Shown here: positions 8,644 to 17,465 of the stretch, one piece after another
Numbering within the stretch: position 1 is the first letter of the stretch
Layout of the letters: the number at the start of each line of letters is the position of its first letter
Source: Micromonospora sicca
GTDB lineage: Bacteria; Actinomycetota; Actinomycetes; Mycobacteriales; Micromonosporaceae
Direction of reading: 5' to 3'
Assembly: GCF_003172935.1 (NCBI RefSeq)
Contig: NZ_QGKS01000223.1
Coordinates: 41,814-105,813, forward strand
Length of the DNA: 64,000 bases
The notes under the pieces: model-generated
Told to the model about the DNA's origin: nothing
Database searches by the model: none
Seen by the model: only the letters and a program-made list of their open reading frames with translations
Program-made: the position numbers and the translations under genes

Positions 8644-9275
8644 GGTCGCTCCCCACAACCCACGCGGGCGTCGGCCCAGTCGGCGTGGTCATTGCTGAAG
8701 CCGTCCAGCCACGGCGTCGTGACCAGCTCGAGCGTCTCCACCCCGGTGACGTCGAGATCGACCTCGAGCGAACCCGTCGTGGTGGACAGGACGGTCGGGC
8801 TCCACTGGACGCCGTACCGGACTCCGCTGTCGAAGACCTTCTTGCCGTCGGCGACGACCTGGAAAACCACGCTGCCGCCGTTGCCGCGCTGGTCCACCTC
8901 GTCATCGACGCCGACGACAGCCCGGAACCTGCTACACCGACCGTCGAGGTCGTACCCGATCTTGGAGCTCGGGACGAGCCCCAGGCCCTTCTGGTAGACC
9001 TTGCCGTCCAGCGTGATCGGGCTACCGTCGCCGGCGCCGTTCTCCCCGTTGGACATGTCGCGCTCGACCGGGCCCCACGAGCCAGTCGCGGAGACCCAGT
9101 CGAGGTCACTGAGCCAGTAGCTCGACGGGGCGGTCGACGCCTCGGCCTGGACGGCCGCCTGCTGGGCGCCGGCCGCCATCGCCTCGTGCACCTGCCGGGC
9201 CGCGGCCGGGAGAACAAGCAGCAGCCCGGTGGCGCCGGCGGCGAGCAGGACGGGTGCGCCTCGGAACAGCTTCAT
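8640..9275 (-). CDS. Small secreted NPCBM-domain protein
   Basis: 211 aa. A signal peptide (APVLLAAGATGLLLVLPAAA) is followed by one NPCBM-type jelly roll from about residue 50 to the end: YWLSDLDWVSATGSWGPVER, GDGSPITLDGKVYQKGLGL, CSRFRAVVGVDDEV, GSVVFQVVADGKKVFDSG. NPCBM modules are normally attached to glycosidases and bind galactose-type sugars; a free-standing one is less common. The ATG follows AAGGGGG and lies one base after the stop of the GH99-like gene. With the GTGA overlap to the GH43 gene this makes a tightly coupled trio, so the three proteins may act together on the same glycan. Confidence 0.85.
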   Translation of the reverse strand: MKLFRGAPVLLAAGATGLLLVLPAAARQVHEAMAAGAQQAAVQAEASTAPSSYWLSDLDWVSATGSWGPVERDMSNGENGAGDGSPITLDGKVYQKGLGLVPSSKIGYDLDGRCSRFRAVVGVDDEVDQRGNGGSVVFQVVADGKKVFDSGVRYGVQWSPTVLSTTTGSLEVDLDVTGVETLELVTTPWLDGFSNDHADWADARVGCGERP

Positions 9276-9276
9276 C

Positions 9277-10614
9277 TCAGGCCCCCTTCCGTACGGCGAA
9301 GACCCGCCGGATCGCGTTCAGATACCCGTTGCCGTGCTGCTCGTCGGGCTCGAGATAGCTGCCCTCGGTCCACTCGTTCCAGGCGTTGACGGTGACGATC
9401 GGTGGACTGGCGTTGGCGAGGGCGAAGTCCCGCGCCGACCGGAGCGCCGTCTCGAACTCCTGGGGAGTGTTGCCGCCGAGGACCGGCGTCCACGGATAGC
9501 CGAGGTTCTCCCAGACGTCGCTCTGCACCGTCCGCGGCGAGGAGTCCCACCCCATCGTCACGTTGGGGAAGTACGGGCGGTCCAGGCCGCGGGTCAGGGT
9601 GTCCCACACCGTCGCCGCGTGGGCGCGCATCTCCGGGTACGCCGTCTCCGGGAACCGGGTGAACGGCGAGTGGTGGATCCAGACGTACGTGGTGTGACTG
9701 TCCATGCCCAGCTGGGCGACCAGCTTGTTGCGGTTGGCCATCGACCGCGGGTGGCTGTCGGGCACGAACGGCTCGCAGTCGACGGTCATGCAGTTGAGGT
9801 GCAGTTCGCCGACACCGGCCGCCCTGGCCTTCGCGCGGAACGCGTCGAGGGCGGCGCGGGCGGCGCCGACGTCGCGACCGAATCCGTCGAGGAACTTCTC
9901 GATCTGGTAGATGGAGAAGTAGGCGCCGCCACCGACCCGCCAGTACGACGGATGCGTCATGTATTTCTCGACGACGTACGTCGTGAGCGCGTCGAAGGAC
10001 GCCGGGACCTGGGCCCCGAACAGGGTGGTGTTGCCGACCTTCAATGTGTTGACGGGGTTCGCCCGGTGCACCGGAAAGAGGTTGTTCCAGTCGTGGTTGG
10101 CCCACATCAGGGCAAACTTGATCCGGCTGACGTTCGGCGCGCGCAGCAAGCCTTCCTCGAGACACCGGTGCAGGTAGGGCCCCCAGCTGCCGGTGCCGGT
10201 GGTGTACCAGTACCAGTCGAACATGAACGCGTCCACGCCGTGATCGGCAGCCGCGTCGATCTTCCTGGCCATCACCGACGGCTGCGCCTCGTCCTGCATG
10301 CCCCAGGCCGGCACCTTCGGCTGCTGGTGCCCGGCGTAGCGCGGCTGCGCCCGCTTGACCAGCTCCCACTCGCTCCACCCGCGGCCGAACCAGTACTCGT
10401 TGAGTGGGTCGACGTGCCACTGCGGGAAATAGAAGGCAGCCACCTCCGGCCTCGCCTGCGGCCCGGCTGCGACCGCCGCGTCCGGCTGCAGAAGACCGCC
10501 GCCTCCCGCGAACGCCGCCGTCGTCGCAGCGCCGGTCAGCTGCAGGAAACGCTTGCGCGACATGGGCGCCCCACCGAGCTGCGCCGCCTGGCCACCTGTC
10601 AGGTCGTGCGTCAT
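9277..10614 (-). CDS. Tat-exported GH99-like (WbsX-like) protein
   Basis: 445 aa. A twin-arginine-type signal (SRKRFLQLTGAATTAAFAGG) is followed by a GH99-like/WbsX-like TIM barrel: EVAAFYFPQWHVDPLNEYWF, GWSEWELVKRAQPR, FDWYWY, KFALMWANHDW, YVWIHHSPF and VNAWNEWTEGSYLEPD near the end. WbsX-like domains occur in O-antigen clusters and in glycan-utilisation loci; here secretion argues for a hydrolytic or binding role rather than biosynthesis. The ATG at 10614 follows GGAAGGA; the upstream frame is not protein-like. It is a paralogue of the protein at 12871-14109. The reaction is unknown. Confidence 0.85.
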   Translation of the reverse strand: MTHDLTGGQAAQLGGAPMSRKRFLQLTGAATTAAFAGGGGLLQPDAAVAAGPQARPEVAAFYFPQWHVDPLNEYWFGRGWSEWELVKRAQPRYAGHQQPKVPAWGMQDEAQPSVMARKIDAAADHGVDAFMFDWYWYTTGTGSWGPYLHRCLEEGLLRAPNVSRIKFALMWANHDWNNLFPVHRANPVNTLKVGNTTLFGAQVPASFDALTTYVVEKYMTHPSYWRVGGGAYFSIYQIEKFLDGFGRDVGAARAALDAFRAKARAAGVGELHLNCMTVDCEPFVPDSHPRSMANRNKLVAQLGMDSHTTYVWIHHSPFTRFPETAYPEMRAHAATVWDTLTRGLDRPYFPNVTMGWDSSPRTVQSDVWENLGYPWTPVLGGNTPQEFETALRSARDFALANASPPIVTVNAWNEWTEGSYLEPDEQHGNGYLNAIRRVFAVRKGA

Positions 10615-10687
10615 CCCACCGTTCCTTCCATCAGGTGGTTGCCTGCTTCGGGCGTTCGAGGAGCCCTGATACGCCCGCACCGGGGGG

Positions 10688-12874
10688 TCATGGCGCGGCC
10701 GCCGACACGGCTTCGGTGGCCGATCCGGCCCGCACCGAGGTCTCGAGCTTGAGGTCCCGACCCTGCTCGACCCGCCACGACGTGCCGCCGTCCGTACTGA
10801 CCAGAGCGGCGCCGCCGGCGTACGGGTCGTCGGGCGCGTACGCCATCCCGTAGCAGCCCCTCGTAACCGTCGGGGCGCTGACCACCACGGCGTACGACGT
10901 TCCGGCCGTGACCGCGATGTCGGGCTCCACGGCCACCTCCGCGGGAGCCCAGCTCAGGTCGCCAACCTCGCGGGCACCGGTCCAGAGCACGCCGCCGCGG
11001 GTGCCGTCCGGGCGCATCGTCGTGATCGACACCGTCAGCGGGCCGTTCGGGTGGTTGTCCTGGAACGAGGTGTAGGCGACGCGGCTGAGCACACCGGAGC
11101 GGCCGGCGATGAAGGTCTGCGCCCGCCGGAGCGCGCCCTTGGTGTCGCAGAAGGCGCGGAAGCCGGCTGAGCCGGTGCTCTGGTCGAGGTCGGCCGGGCT
11201 GCGGTCATTGCCCTGCTTGAGTCCCGCGAGCGTCAGATTGTACGCCGCGCCGCAGGTCAGGGGCTCGATCGAGCCGTCGGCGCGGAACCGCAGCGGTTCC
11301 CAGTAGTGCGTGGCGAGCGCCTCGTTCTGGTCGCCATTGTTCCAACGGTCTGATTGGAAGAGGTACCTGCGACCACCCGGTGCGGGAAGGACAGCGACAT
11401 CGGCCGGCTGTCCGCCGCAGGAGTCCTCGCTGATCGGGAAGCCGCGCTTGCGCGGCTCCAACCCGATCCATTGCGCGGTGTCGCCGGCGAAGGCCTCCTG
11501 GAACAGGAGGGTGCCGTCGGCAGCGGCAACGCTGACGTTGTCGAACAGGCCGCTCTCGCCGGTCGTCTCACGCAGCCCTACCCGGCCGGTGGCGTAGGTG
11601 GAGTCCGTGGTTGTGTCCACGAGAACTCCATCCACCCAGGTGCGGAAGGTCGAGCCGAGCACCTCGGTGCGCACCTGGTAGCGCTGGCCCCCGACGATCG
11701 GGAACGGCAGCTTGAGCACGGTGACCTTGGCCGGCTGTCCGTTGACGTAGACGACCTTGGTGAGGTTGCCGCCGGTCGCTCCCGAGTGCGGGTAGTTGCC
11801 GATGAGCCAGGCGTAGCCGTTGCGGGTGTCCTGGGCGCGGAAGAACCACCCGGCCTGGGCGTACGCTCCGCCGCCGCCGGTCTGCAGTGGCGTGACGGAC
11901 AAGTCGAGGGTGTAGTCGGTCCAGTCGAGGCCGGGCTTGCTCACCGTGCCGAGATTGGCCAGCTTCAGCTGCCCGTCGATGATCGGTGCGTCACCGCGCA
12001 TCGCTCCGGTCCACGGGCCGAGCGGCGACGGAGCGGTGAGGTACGAGGCGCCGGTGCCGGAGCAGTACGCGCAGTTCGGATCGGAGAGCGTCAGGTAGTA
12101 GGTCTCGGCGCGTCGGAACAGCGACGGTGCCTCGGTGTTGCGGACTTCGAGCCTCGTGTACGCGCCGCTCCCGGTCGTGTAGGTCTCGTCCAGCCGCTCG
12201 ACGGCGATGTCGTAGCCGGCGCCGGTGAGCGTGTACGCCAGATAGGCCGACCCGTCGTCGTCGACGAACAGGTCCATGTCGCCGCCGCCGTTGAGCGCCA
12301 GCTTCGGCAGGTCCCGCTGTTCCTGAAAGGGCCCGTTCGGAGAGTCGCTGGTCAGCACGTGGAAGTGCACAGGCACCTCGTACGTGTTGACCCACAGGAC
12401 GTACTTTCGGCTGGCAGCGTTGTATGCGACGTGCGGGCGGTAGCAGGACAGCGTCGAGCTGTTGCACCGCGTCTGCCAGGCGGCCGTGGTGGCGTCGAAG
12501 AGCGGGCCTTCGTCGGTCCAGTGGGCGAGGTCCGGCGAGGAGTAGACCCGGTAGCCGCACCACGGGGTGGCGGGGCGCTCGAGCCGCACGTAGCCGCAGC
12601 CGTAGCTGGTGCCGTAGAGGTAGTAGCGGCTGCCGAACCGCTGAATCTCCCCGTCGTGCGCGTCGATCGCATTCCCGTTCACGTCGAAGCGAATGGTTCC
12701 GCCATGCGCATCGCCGTTGATCACCGTCGTGCTCATCGTGGAGCCGTCGGCGGCCGTGCCGGGCGAGGCGGCTGCGGAGGTCGCGACCGCGGCCAGTGAC
12801 AGCCCGAGCGCGGCCGCGACGCCAAGCTTCCTCGTACGGGCGAGGGCATGCCGGGCTCTGGTGCGGGCGCTCAT
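10688..12874 (-). CDS. Secreted GH43-like glycosidase with LamG-like and C-terminal domains
   Basis: 728 aa. A basic start and long signal peptide (LGVAAALGLSLAAVATSAAA) precede a GH43-like domain at about 45-290 (IDAHDGEIQRFGSRYYLYG, DMDLFVDDDGSAYLAYT, TEAPSLFRRAETYYLTLSD). A LamG-like module at about 305-465 (AYAQAGWFFRAQDT, GNYPHSGATGGNLTKVVY, TWVDGVLVDTTTD) and the same C-terminal domain as in the GH43 protein at 6499-8643 follow. The ATG at 12874 overlaps the stop of the upstream GH99-like gene (ATGA) after GAGGG. The GH99-like plus GH43 unit is repeated in the neighbouring genes, which points to segmental duplication. Confidence 0.85.
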   Translation of the reverse strand: MSARTRARHALARTRKLGVAAALGLSLAAVATSAAASPGTAADGSTMSTTVINGDAHGGTIRFDVNGNAIDAHDGEIQRFGSRYYLYGTSYGCGYVRLERPATPWCGYRVYSSPDLAHWTDEGPLFDATTAAWQTRCNSSTLSCYRPHVAYNAASRKYVLWVNTYEVPVHFHVLTSDSPNGPFQEQRDLPKLALNGGGDMDLFVDDDGSAYLAYTLTGAGYDIAVERLDETYTTGSGAYTRLEVRNTEAPSLFRRAETYYLTLSDPNCAYCSGTGASYLTAPSPLGPWTGAMRGDAPIIDGQLKLANLGTVSKPGLDWTDYTLDLSVTPLQTGGGGAYAQAGWFFRAQDTRNGYAWLIGNYPHSGATGGNLTKVVYVNGQPAKVTVLKLPFPIVGGQRYQVRTEVLGSTFRTWVDGVLVDTTTDSTYATGRVGLRETTGESGLFDNVSVAAADGTLLFQEAFAGDTAQWIGLEPRKRGFPISEDSCGGQPADVAVLPAPGGRRYLFQSDRWNNGDQNEALATHYWEPLRFRADGSIEPLTCGAAYNLTLAGLKQGNDRSPADLDQSTGSAGFRAFCDTKGALRRAQTFIAGRSGVLSRVAYTSFQDNHPNGPLTVSITTMRPDGTRGGVLWTGAREVGDLSWAPAEVAVEPDIAVTAGTSYAVVVSAPTVTRGCYGMAYAPDDPYAGGAALVSTDGGTSWRVEQGRDLKLETSVRAGSATEAVSAAAP

Positions 12875-14109
12875 CGGGCCCTCGGTGCGCGGGCGACCGC
12901 ACGAAGTGCGTCGAGATACGCCATTCCGTGCTCGACGTCGGGCTCGAGGTAGCTGCCCTCCGTCCACTCGTTCCAGGCGTTGATCGCCACGATCTTCAGC
13001 TCATGCTCCGGCTTGGACACGAATTCGCGCCCAGCCCGCAACGCCTCCCGGAATTCATTCGGGGTGTTCTTGGTGAAGACCGGTGTGAAGGGGTAGCCGA
13101 TGTGCTCGTACACGTCGGACTGGGCCGTCCGGGGGCTGGGGTCCCAGCCCATGCTCACCACCGGGAAGTACGGCGCCTCGAAGTCGCCGTCGAACCGCTC
13201 CCAACTGCGCGCGGCGGATTCGCGGACGGTGTCGTACGGCGTGGCGATCTGGGTGAGCAGATCGTACTCGTGGTGAATCCAGGTGTAATGGGTGACGCTG
13301 TCGAAGCCAAGCTCCGCCACCATCGCATTGATGTCTGGCAGCCACTGGTTGACGACGACGTTCAGGTGCAGTTCTCCGACGCCGGCGCGAGCCGCTCGGG
13401 CCCGCAGGTCATCGAGCGCTGCGCGGGTTGCGGGGCGTCCGCCGAGCCCGTTCTGCAGGGTTCCGATGTCGTAGATCGAGAAGTAGGCCTTACCGCCGAC
13501 GCGCCAGTAGCGCGGGTGGCGCATGTAGTTGGCGATGACGTGATCCGTGGCGCGCTCGAACGCCGCGCGATCGGTCGCCCCGGGCATCAGGGTGTCGTAC
13601 AGGGTGCGGCGCTTGGCCGGGTACAGGTCCCACCAGTCGTGGTTGGCCCACATGAGCGCGAACTTGAGGTCGTCCGCGTTGTCGGCCTTGAGGAAGCCAC
13701 GGTCCAGGGCACCGTTGAGGAAGGGTCCGTCGTACCAGTACCAGTCGAAGATGAAGGCGTTGAGGCCGTGGCTGGAGGCGGCGTCGATGCGCCGAGCCAT
13801 CTGCTCGGGGTCGCTTTCGTCGGTGTAGCCCCAGAGGGGCCGCTTCGGTTGGTCGTGGCCGTCGAAGCGGGGGCGGGCCGACTTGAGCACCTCCCACTCG
13901 CTCCACCCCGGCCCGAACCACTGCTCGTTGCGGGGATCGGCGTGCCACTGAGGGAAGTAGTAGGCGACGAACTCGACGCCGGGCTCCGGGGCCCGTTCGG
14001 TCGGGGTCTGTGCGGCGGCCGGGCTGCCGACCACGCCGTCGACGGCGAGGGCGCCGACGCTCGCGCCCGCCAGGCGGAGAAAGTTCTTGCGGGAGATGGG
14101 CGTGCTCAT
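12871..14109 (-). CDS. Tat-exported GH99-like (WbsX-like) protein, second copy
   Basis: 412 aa. The Tat-like signal SRKNFLRLAGASVGALAVDG is followed by the same fold as the protein at 9277-10614: EFVAYYFPQWHADPRNEQWF, GWSEWEVLKSARPRFDGHDQ, FIFDWYWYDGPF, KFALMWANHDWWDL, YTWIHHEYDLL, SMGWDPSPRTAQSDVYEHIG and INAWNEWTEGSYLEPDVEHG. Conserved acidic and tryptophan residues suggest an active carbohydrate site. It is the first gene after the binding-protein gene and is separated from it by a strong hairpin, so it is probably expressed at a lower level than the transporter protein. Confidence 0.85.
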   Translation of the reverse strand: MSTPISRKNFLRLAGASVGALAVDGVVGSPAAAQTPTERAPEPGVEFVAYYFPQWHADPRNEQWFGPGWSEWEVLKSARPRFDGHDQPKRPLWGYTDESDPEQMARRIDAASSHGLNAFIFDWYWYDGPFLNGALDRGFLKADNADDLKFALMWANHDWWDLYPAKRRTLYDTLMPGATDRAAFERATDHVIANYMRHPRYWRVGGKAYFSIYDIGTLQNGLGGRPATRAALDDLRARAARAGVGELHLNVVVNQWLPDINAMVAELGFDSVTHYTWIHHEYDLLTQIATPYDTVRESAARSWERFDGDFEAPYFPVVSMGWDPSPRTAQSDVYEHIGYPFTPVFTKNTPNEFREALRAGREFVSKPEHELKIVAINAWNEWTEGSYLEPDVEHGMAYLDALRAVARAPRAR

Positions 14110-14284
14110 GGGGCACCTACCTCGGGGGCGAGAAGAGGAGGGAGGGGATCACCCGGCGACCGGGGCGGCGCGCCAGCAGCGCCATCAGGGTCTGGGGGCG
14201 GTTGAGCAGCAGGGCGAGATCGAATGCGCGCTCGTTTGGGTGCCGTCCCGGAGCGGGTGGGTCCGGCCCCGGGACGGCGCTGGC
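14110..14284 (-). other. Intergenic segment with a hairpin and an orphan in-frame extension
   Basis: The gap between the binding-protein gene and the GH99-like gene holds the hairpin at 14242-14278. Directly after the TGA of the binding-protein gene the same frame stays open to a TAG near 14125, reading ...NERAFDLALLLNRPQTLMALL... on the minus strand. It has no clear start codon with a ribosome-binding site and I do not recognise it; it may be the tail of a lost gene or chance. Confidence 0.3.
14242..14278 (-). terminator. Hairpin after the binding-protein gene, probable attenuator
   Basis: GCCGTCCCGG and CCGGGACGGC form a perfect 10-bp stem with a 17-base loop, seven bases after the stop codon of the binding-protein gene. 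No T tract follows on the minus strand, so it may be a 3' stabiliser or a weak terminator. It would allow high expression of the binding protein relative to the downstream glycosidases. Confidence 0.55.
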
Positions 14285-15274
14285 TCAGCCCGCGAACTGG
14301 GCGACGTTGTCCTTGGTCACGAGCGTGACCTTCTGGAACACCTCGCGGTTGCTCTCGTCGTCGTATGTCAGCTTTCCGCCGTTGATGGCCTGCGCCGCGA
14401 GTTCCACGGTCTTCGCGCCCATGCCCGCGGGGTCCTGCGCGATGGTGGCCGACAGCCCGCCCTTGCCGATCGCGGTGATCGCCTCGGGGTCGGCGTTGAA
14501 GCCGACGGTCACGATGCCCTTGACGGGATCCTTGCCCGCGTCCTTGATCGCGTTGGCGGCGGCGACGCCCATCGGGTCGTTGCAGGCGAAGACGCCCGCG
14601 ACGTCCGGGTCCTTGGCGAGGGCGTCCTTCATGATCTTGTACGCCTCTTCCGCCTTGGAGTTGCCGGAGAGCTCGGTGACGACCTGGAAGCCCTTGTCCT
14701 TGATCTGCTGGTCGAACGCCTGGTTACGCCGGGCCGCGTACACCGCGGAGGGCTCGCAGGTGATCGAGACGACCTTCTTGCTCTTGGCGCCGTTGGCCGC
14801 GACCTGCTGGGCCATGTAGTCCGCGGCCTGCTTACCGCCGTCCGCGTTGTCGGAGATCACGATGGCGTCGTACGGGGTGCCACCCCCGCCGATGTCGTCG
14901 ATGATGACCGGAATCTTCTTCTGCTTGGCCTTGGCGACGATCGGGCCGAGCGCGTCGGGCTTGAACGGGCTGATGATGAGGACGTCTACGCCCTGGTCGA
15001 GCAGCGCCTGGGCGCCGGTCACCATCTCGTTCTCGTCGCTCTTCTCGTCGTGGAGCTTGAACTTCCAGCCCTTTGCCTCGACGGCTTCGCGAGTGCCCTT
15101 CTCCATCTTCTGGAAGAACTCGTACTGCATGTCGTAGACGGAGAAGCCGACGGTGACATCGCCGCTGGCTTTGCCGGAGGGCTTGCCGCCCTCGGCGGTC
15201 GTTGAGTCCGAACACGCGCTCAGCCCAAGGGCGAGCACCCCGGCGAGGGCCAGAGTGGAGAGGGTGGTGCGCAC
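14285..15274 (-). CDS. Sugar ABC transporter substrate-binding lipoprotein
   Basis: 329 aa. The signal peptide ends in the lipobox LSAC, so Cys21 is expected to be lipidated and the protein held on the outer face of the membrane. The rest is a periplasmic-binding type 1 protein of the ribose/galactose group (VTVGFSVYDMQYEFFQKMEK, QGVDVLIISPFKPDALGPIV, VIIDDIGGGGTPYDAIVISD, VAGVFACNDPMGVAAANAI, TVGFNADPEAITAI). From context it should bind L-rhamnose or a released oligosaccharide. The GTG start follows AAAGGAGGA. A LacI operator lies 53 bases upstream, so it has its own regulated promoter besides any read-through from the permease genes. Confidence 0.92.
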   Translation of the reverse strand: MRTTLSTLALAGVLALGLSACSDSTTAEGGKPSGKASGDVTVGFSVYDMQYEFFQKMEKGTREAVEAKGWKFKLHDEKSDENEMVTGAQALLDQGVDVLIISPFKPDALGPIVAKAKQKKIPVIIDDIGGGGTPYDAIVISDNADGGKQAADYMAQQVAANGAKSKKVVSITCEPSAVYAARRNQAFDQQIKDKGFQVVTELSGNSKAEEAYKIMKDALAKDPDVAGVFACNDPMGVAAANAIKDAGKDPVKGIVTVGFNADPEAITAIGKGGLSATIAQDPAGMGAKTVELAAQAINGGKLTYDDESNREVFQKVTLVTKDNVAQFAG

Positions 15275-15326
15275 GGTTCCTCCTTTGAAGGTTCCCGCTT
15301 GCGTCCCCGCAGCGGGCGGTGAAAGC

Positions 15327-15338
15327 TGAGACGTTTCA
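15327..15338 (-). promoter_or_regulatory. LacI-family operator upstream of the binding-protein gene
   Basis: The minus strand reads TTGAAACGTCTCA, a two-base variant of the 13-base sequence found at three other promoters in the window. It lies in the 114-base gap between the second permease gene and the binding-protein gene. Confidence 0.6.
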
Positions 15339-15388
15339 ACTGCTGGTAGCGCGTTCTCTTCTGATGTGGACAGGGACGGGAGACGTGG

Positions 15389-16474
15389 TCAGGGAGCCGG
15401 TGCCTCCCGGCGCCGGCGGGGCAGCATTCGGGCGAACGATCCGGGCGCGGCGAACCGCGTCCGGAGCCCGTCGATGGCGAGTGCGGTGATGAGCACGCAG
15501 CCGAGCACGACCCGCTGATAGGAGGCGTCGACACCGCGACTGACCAGCAGATCGTTGAGGACGCCGACCAGCAGCACCGCGGAAAACGTGCCGATCAGTG
15601 TGCCCTTGCCGCCCTTGAGGCTGGTGCCGCCGAGGACGACCGCCGCGATGACGCGTAGCTCGAACCCGTCCTGCGCGGAGCCGTCGGCGGTCCATACCCG
15701 ACTGATGTAGGTCAGTGCTGCGATGCCGACACTGACTCCGATGACGACGAAGATGAGCATGCGGATGCGATGCACGGAGATGCCGCAGAACCGTGCGGCC
15801 TCCGGCGAGGAGCCGAACGCCACGATCCGGCGCCCGGTGGCGGTGCGACGCAACAGCACCCAGACCGCGCCGTAGCAGGCCAACATGATGAGAAACGGCA
15901 ACGGGATACCGGCGATGTTGAGCCCGCCGATCTTCACGAAGGGCGACCCGATCTCGCTGTAGGGCAACGTCTTTGGGCCGTCCTGGGTGAGGACGTACGC
16001 GACGCCGCGGAAGACGAAGAGCATGCCGAGTGTGGCAACGAACGGCGGCACCCGCATGGCCGTCACCAGCGCGCCGTTCACCGCTCCACAGACCATCCCG
16101 GTGAGCACCGCGACCAGGGCGGCGAGCCCGGTGCCGCCAGCCGCGTAGCCCATCAGGGTCGTCACCGAGACGAGCGCAAGCTGACCACCGACCGACAGGT
16201 CGAAGGTGCCGTTCATCACCGCGAGCGTCATCGCCGCGGCGACGATCCCCAGGTAGGCGCTTTCACGCAGCACCGATTGGAGGTTGGCGACGGTCAGGAA
16301 GTCCGACGACAGCAGCGGCGAGGCGGCCAGCAGAACGACGAGGACCGCGGTGATCCCCCAGGTCTCCCAGAGCGTGCCGATGCTGTGCTGCCGGGCCCAA
16401 CGGCGCTGGGTCTCGGTGGTCGGGGCGGGGGCCTGGGCGCCGGGAGCCGGCGGCAGGGCGGTGTCAGACGTCAT
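15389..16474 (-). CDS. Sugar ABC transporter permease (second)
   Basis: 361 aa, an integral membrane protein of the BPD_transp_2/RbsC family with about nine or ten hydrophobic segments ([58 protein letters not shown]). The family hallmark [17 protein letters not shown] and the late [18 protein letters not shown] are clear. The N-terminus is a longer proline-rich cytosolic tail. Its start overlaps the previous permease gene by 11 bases, so the two are translationally coupled. It pairs with that permease and the ATPase to form a ribose-type importer, likely for rhamnose. Confidence 0.92.
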   Translation of the reverse strand: MTSDTALPPAPGAQAPAPTTETQRRWARQHSIGTLWETWGITAVLVVLLAASPLLSSDFLTVANLQSVLRESAYLGIVAAAMTLAVMNGTFDLSVGGQLALVSVTTLMGYAAGGTGLAALVAVLTGMVCGAVNGALVTAMRVPPFVATLGMLFVFRGVAYVLTQDGPKTLPYSEIGSPFVKIGGLNIAGIPLPFLIMLACYGAVWVLLRRTATGRRIVAFGSSPEAARFCGISVHRIRMLIFVVIGVSVGIAALTYISRVWTADGSAQDGFELRVIAAVVLGGTSLKGGKGTLIGTFSAVLLVGVLNDLLVSRGVDASYQRVVLGCVLITALAIDGLRTRFAAPGSFARMLPRRRREAPAP

Positions 16475-17465
16475 CGAGGGCCTCCGCGGGGGCGTTGCGG
16501 CGCAGGGCCTGGATCGTCAGGGCGACGACGAGCAGCAGGCCGATGCTGATGCGCTGGTAGGCGGGTGGGGTGTTGAGCAGGTTGAGACCGTTGCGAATCG
16601 TCTCGATGAGCACCGCCCCGAGCAGCGTGCCGACGACCGACGCGCGTCCGCCGAGCAGGCTGGTGCCGCCGATCACCACGATCGTGATCGCGTCGAGTTC
16701 GAATCCGAGGCCGAGCTGCCCCGAACCCTTCTGCAACTGGCTCGAGATGAGCAGGCCCCAGATGCCCCCGGCGACGCCGACGATCACGTAGACGGTGGTC
16801 CGTATCCGGTCGACGGGCAGGCCGGACATGCGCGCGGCCTCCCGGTTCGAGCCGATCGCGCACACCCACCGTCCGAAGCGGGTGCGGTTGACCACCCACC
16901 ATGCGGCGAGCGCCGTCACCGCGGTGAGTACCACCGGCATCGGTACGCCGAAGACACGTCCGGCGGCGAGGAACTTCAGGGTGGACGAGCTGACGATGGC
17001 GTCCCGGCCGCCGGTGTAGGCGAGGGAGACACCACGGACGATGACCAGCGTCGCCAGGGTCGCGATGAACGGGGTCACGCCGAGCTTCGTCACGACGAGG
17101 CCGTTGAGCAGTCCCACCGCCGCGCCGACGAGCAGGCCGACCACCATGGCCAGGCCCGCGGGGTGGCCGCCCACGATCCAGGTGCACGTGACCGCGCCGG
17201 TCAGCGACACCGTCGAGCCGACGGACAGGTCGAACTCTCCCATCGCGATGCACAGCGTCATCGCCAACCCGGGAATCGCAACGATCCCGGCGGCGACCAC
17301 CACGTTGGTGAGGTTGTCGACGCTGAGGAACCGGTCAGTCGCCACGGTGAGGACGACAGCGATGAGCACGAGCGGCACCGCCAGCGGTGCATTCTCGATC
17401 GCCCGGCTGAGGCGGGCCCGCGGATCGGCCGCGCGGACGGCCCGCTCGGGGGCGGCGGTGGTCAT
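16464..17465 (-). CDS. Sugar ABC transporter permease (first)
   Basis: 333 aa, of the BPD_transp_2/RbsC family. The hallmark [18 protein letters not shown] and [20 protein letters not shown] are present, with multiple membrane segments ([36 protein letters not shown]). The ATG at 17465 overlaps the stop of the ATPase gene (ATGA), so the two are coupled. Two different permeases with a two-domain ATPase is the standard layout of rhamnose and ribose-type importers. Confidence 0.92.
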   Translation of the reverse strand: MTTAAPERAVRAADPRARLSRAIENAPLAVPLVLIAVVLTVATDRFLSVDNLTNVVVAAGIVAIPGLAMTLCIAMGEFDLSVGSTVSLTGAVTCTWIVGGHPAGLAMVVGLLVGAAVGLLNGLVVTKLGVTPFIATLATLVIVRGVSLAYTGGRDAIVSSSTLKFLAAGRVFGVPMPVVLTAVTALAAWWVVNRTRFGRWVCAIGSNREAARMSGLPVDRIRTTVYVIVGVAGGIWGLLISSQLQKGSGQLGLGFELDAITIVVIGGTSLLGGRASVVGTLLGAVLIETIRNGLNLLNTPPAYQRISIGLLLVVALTIQALRRNAPAEALDDV

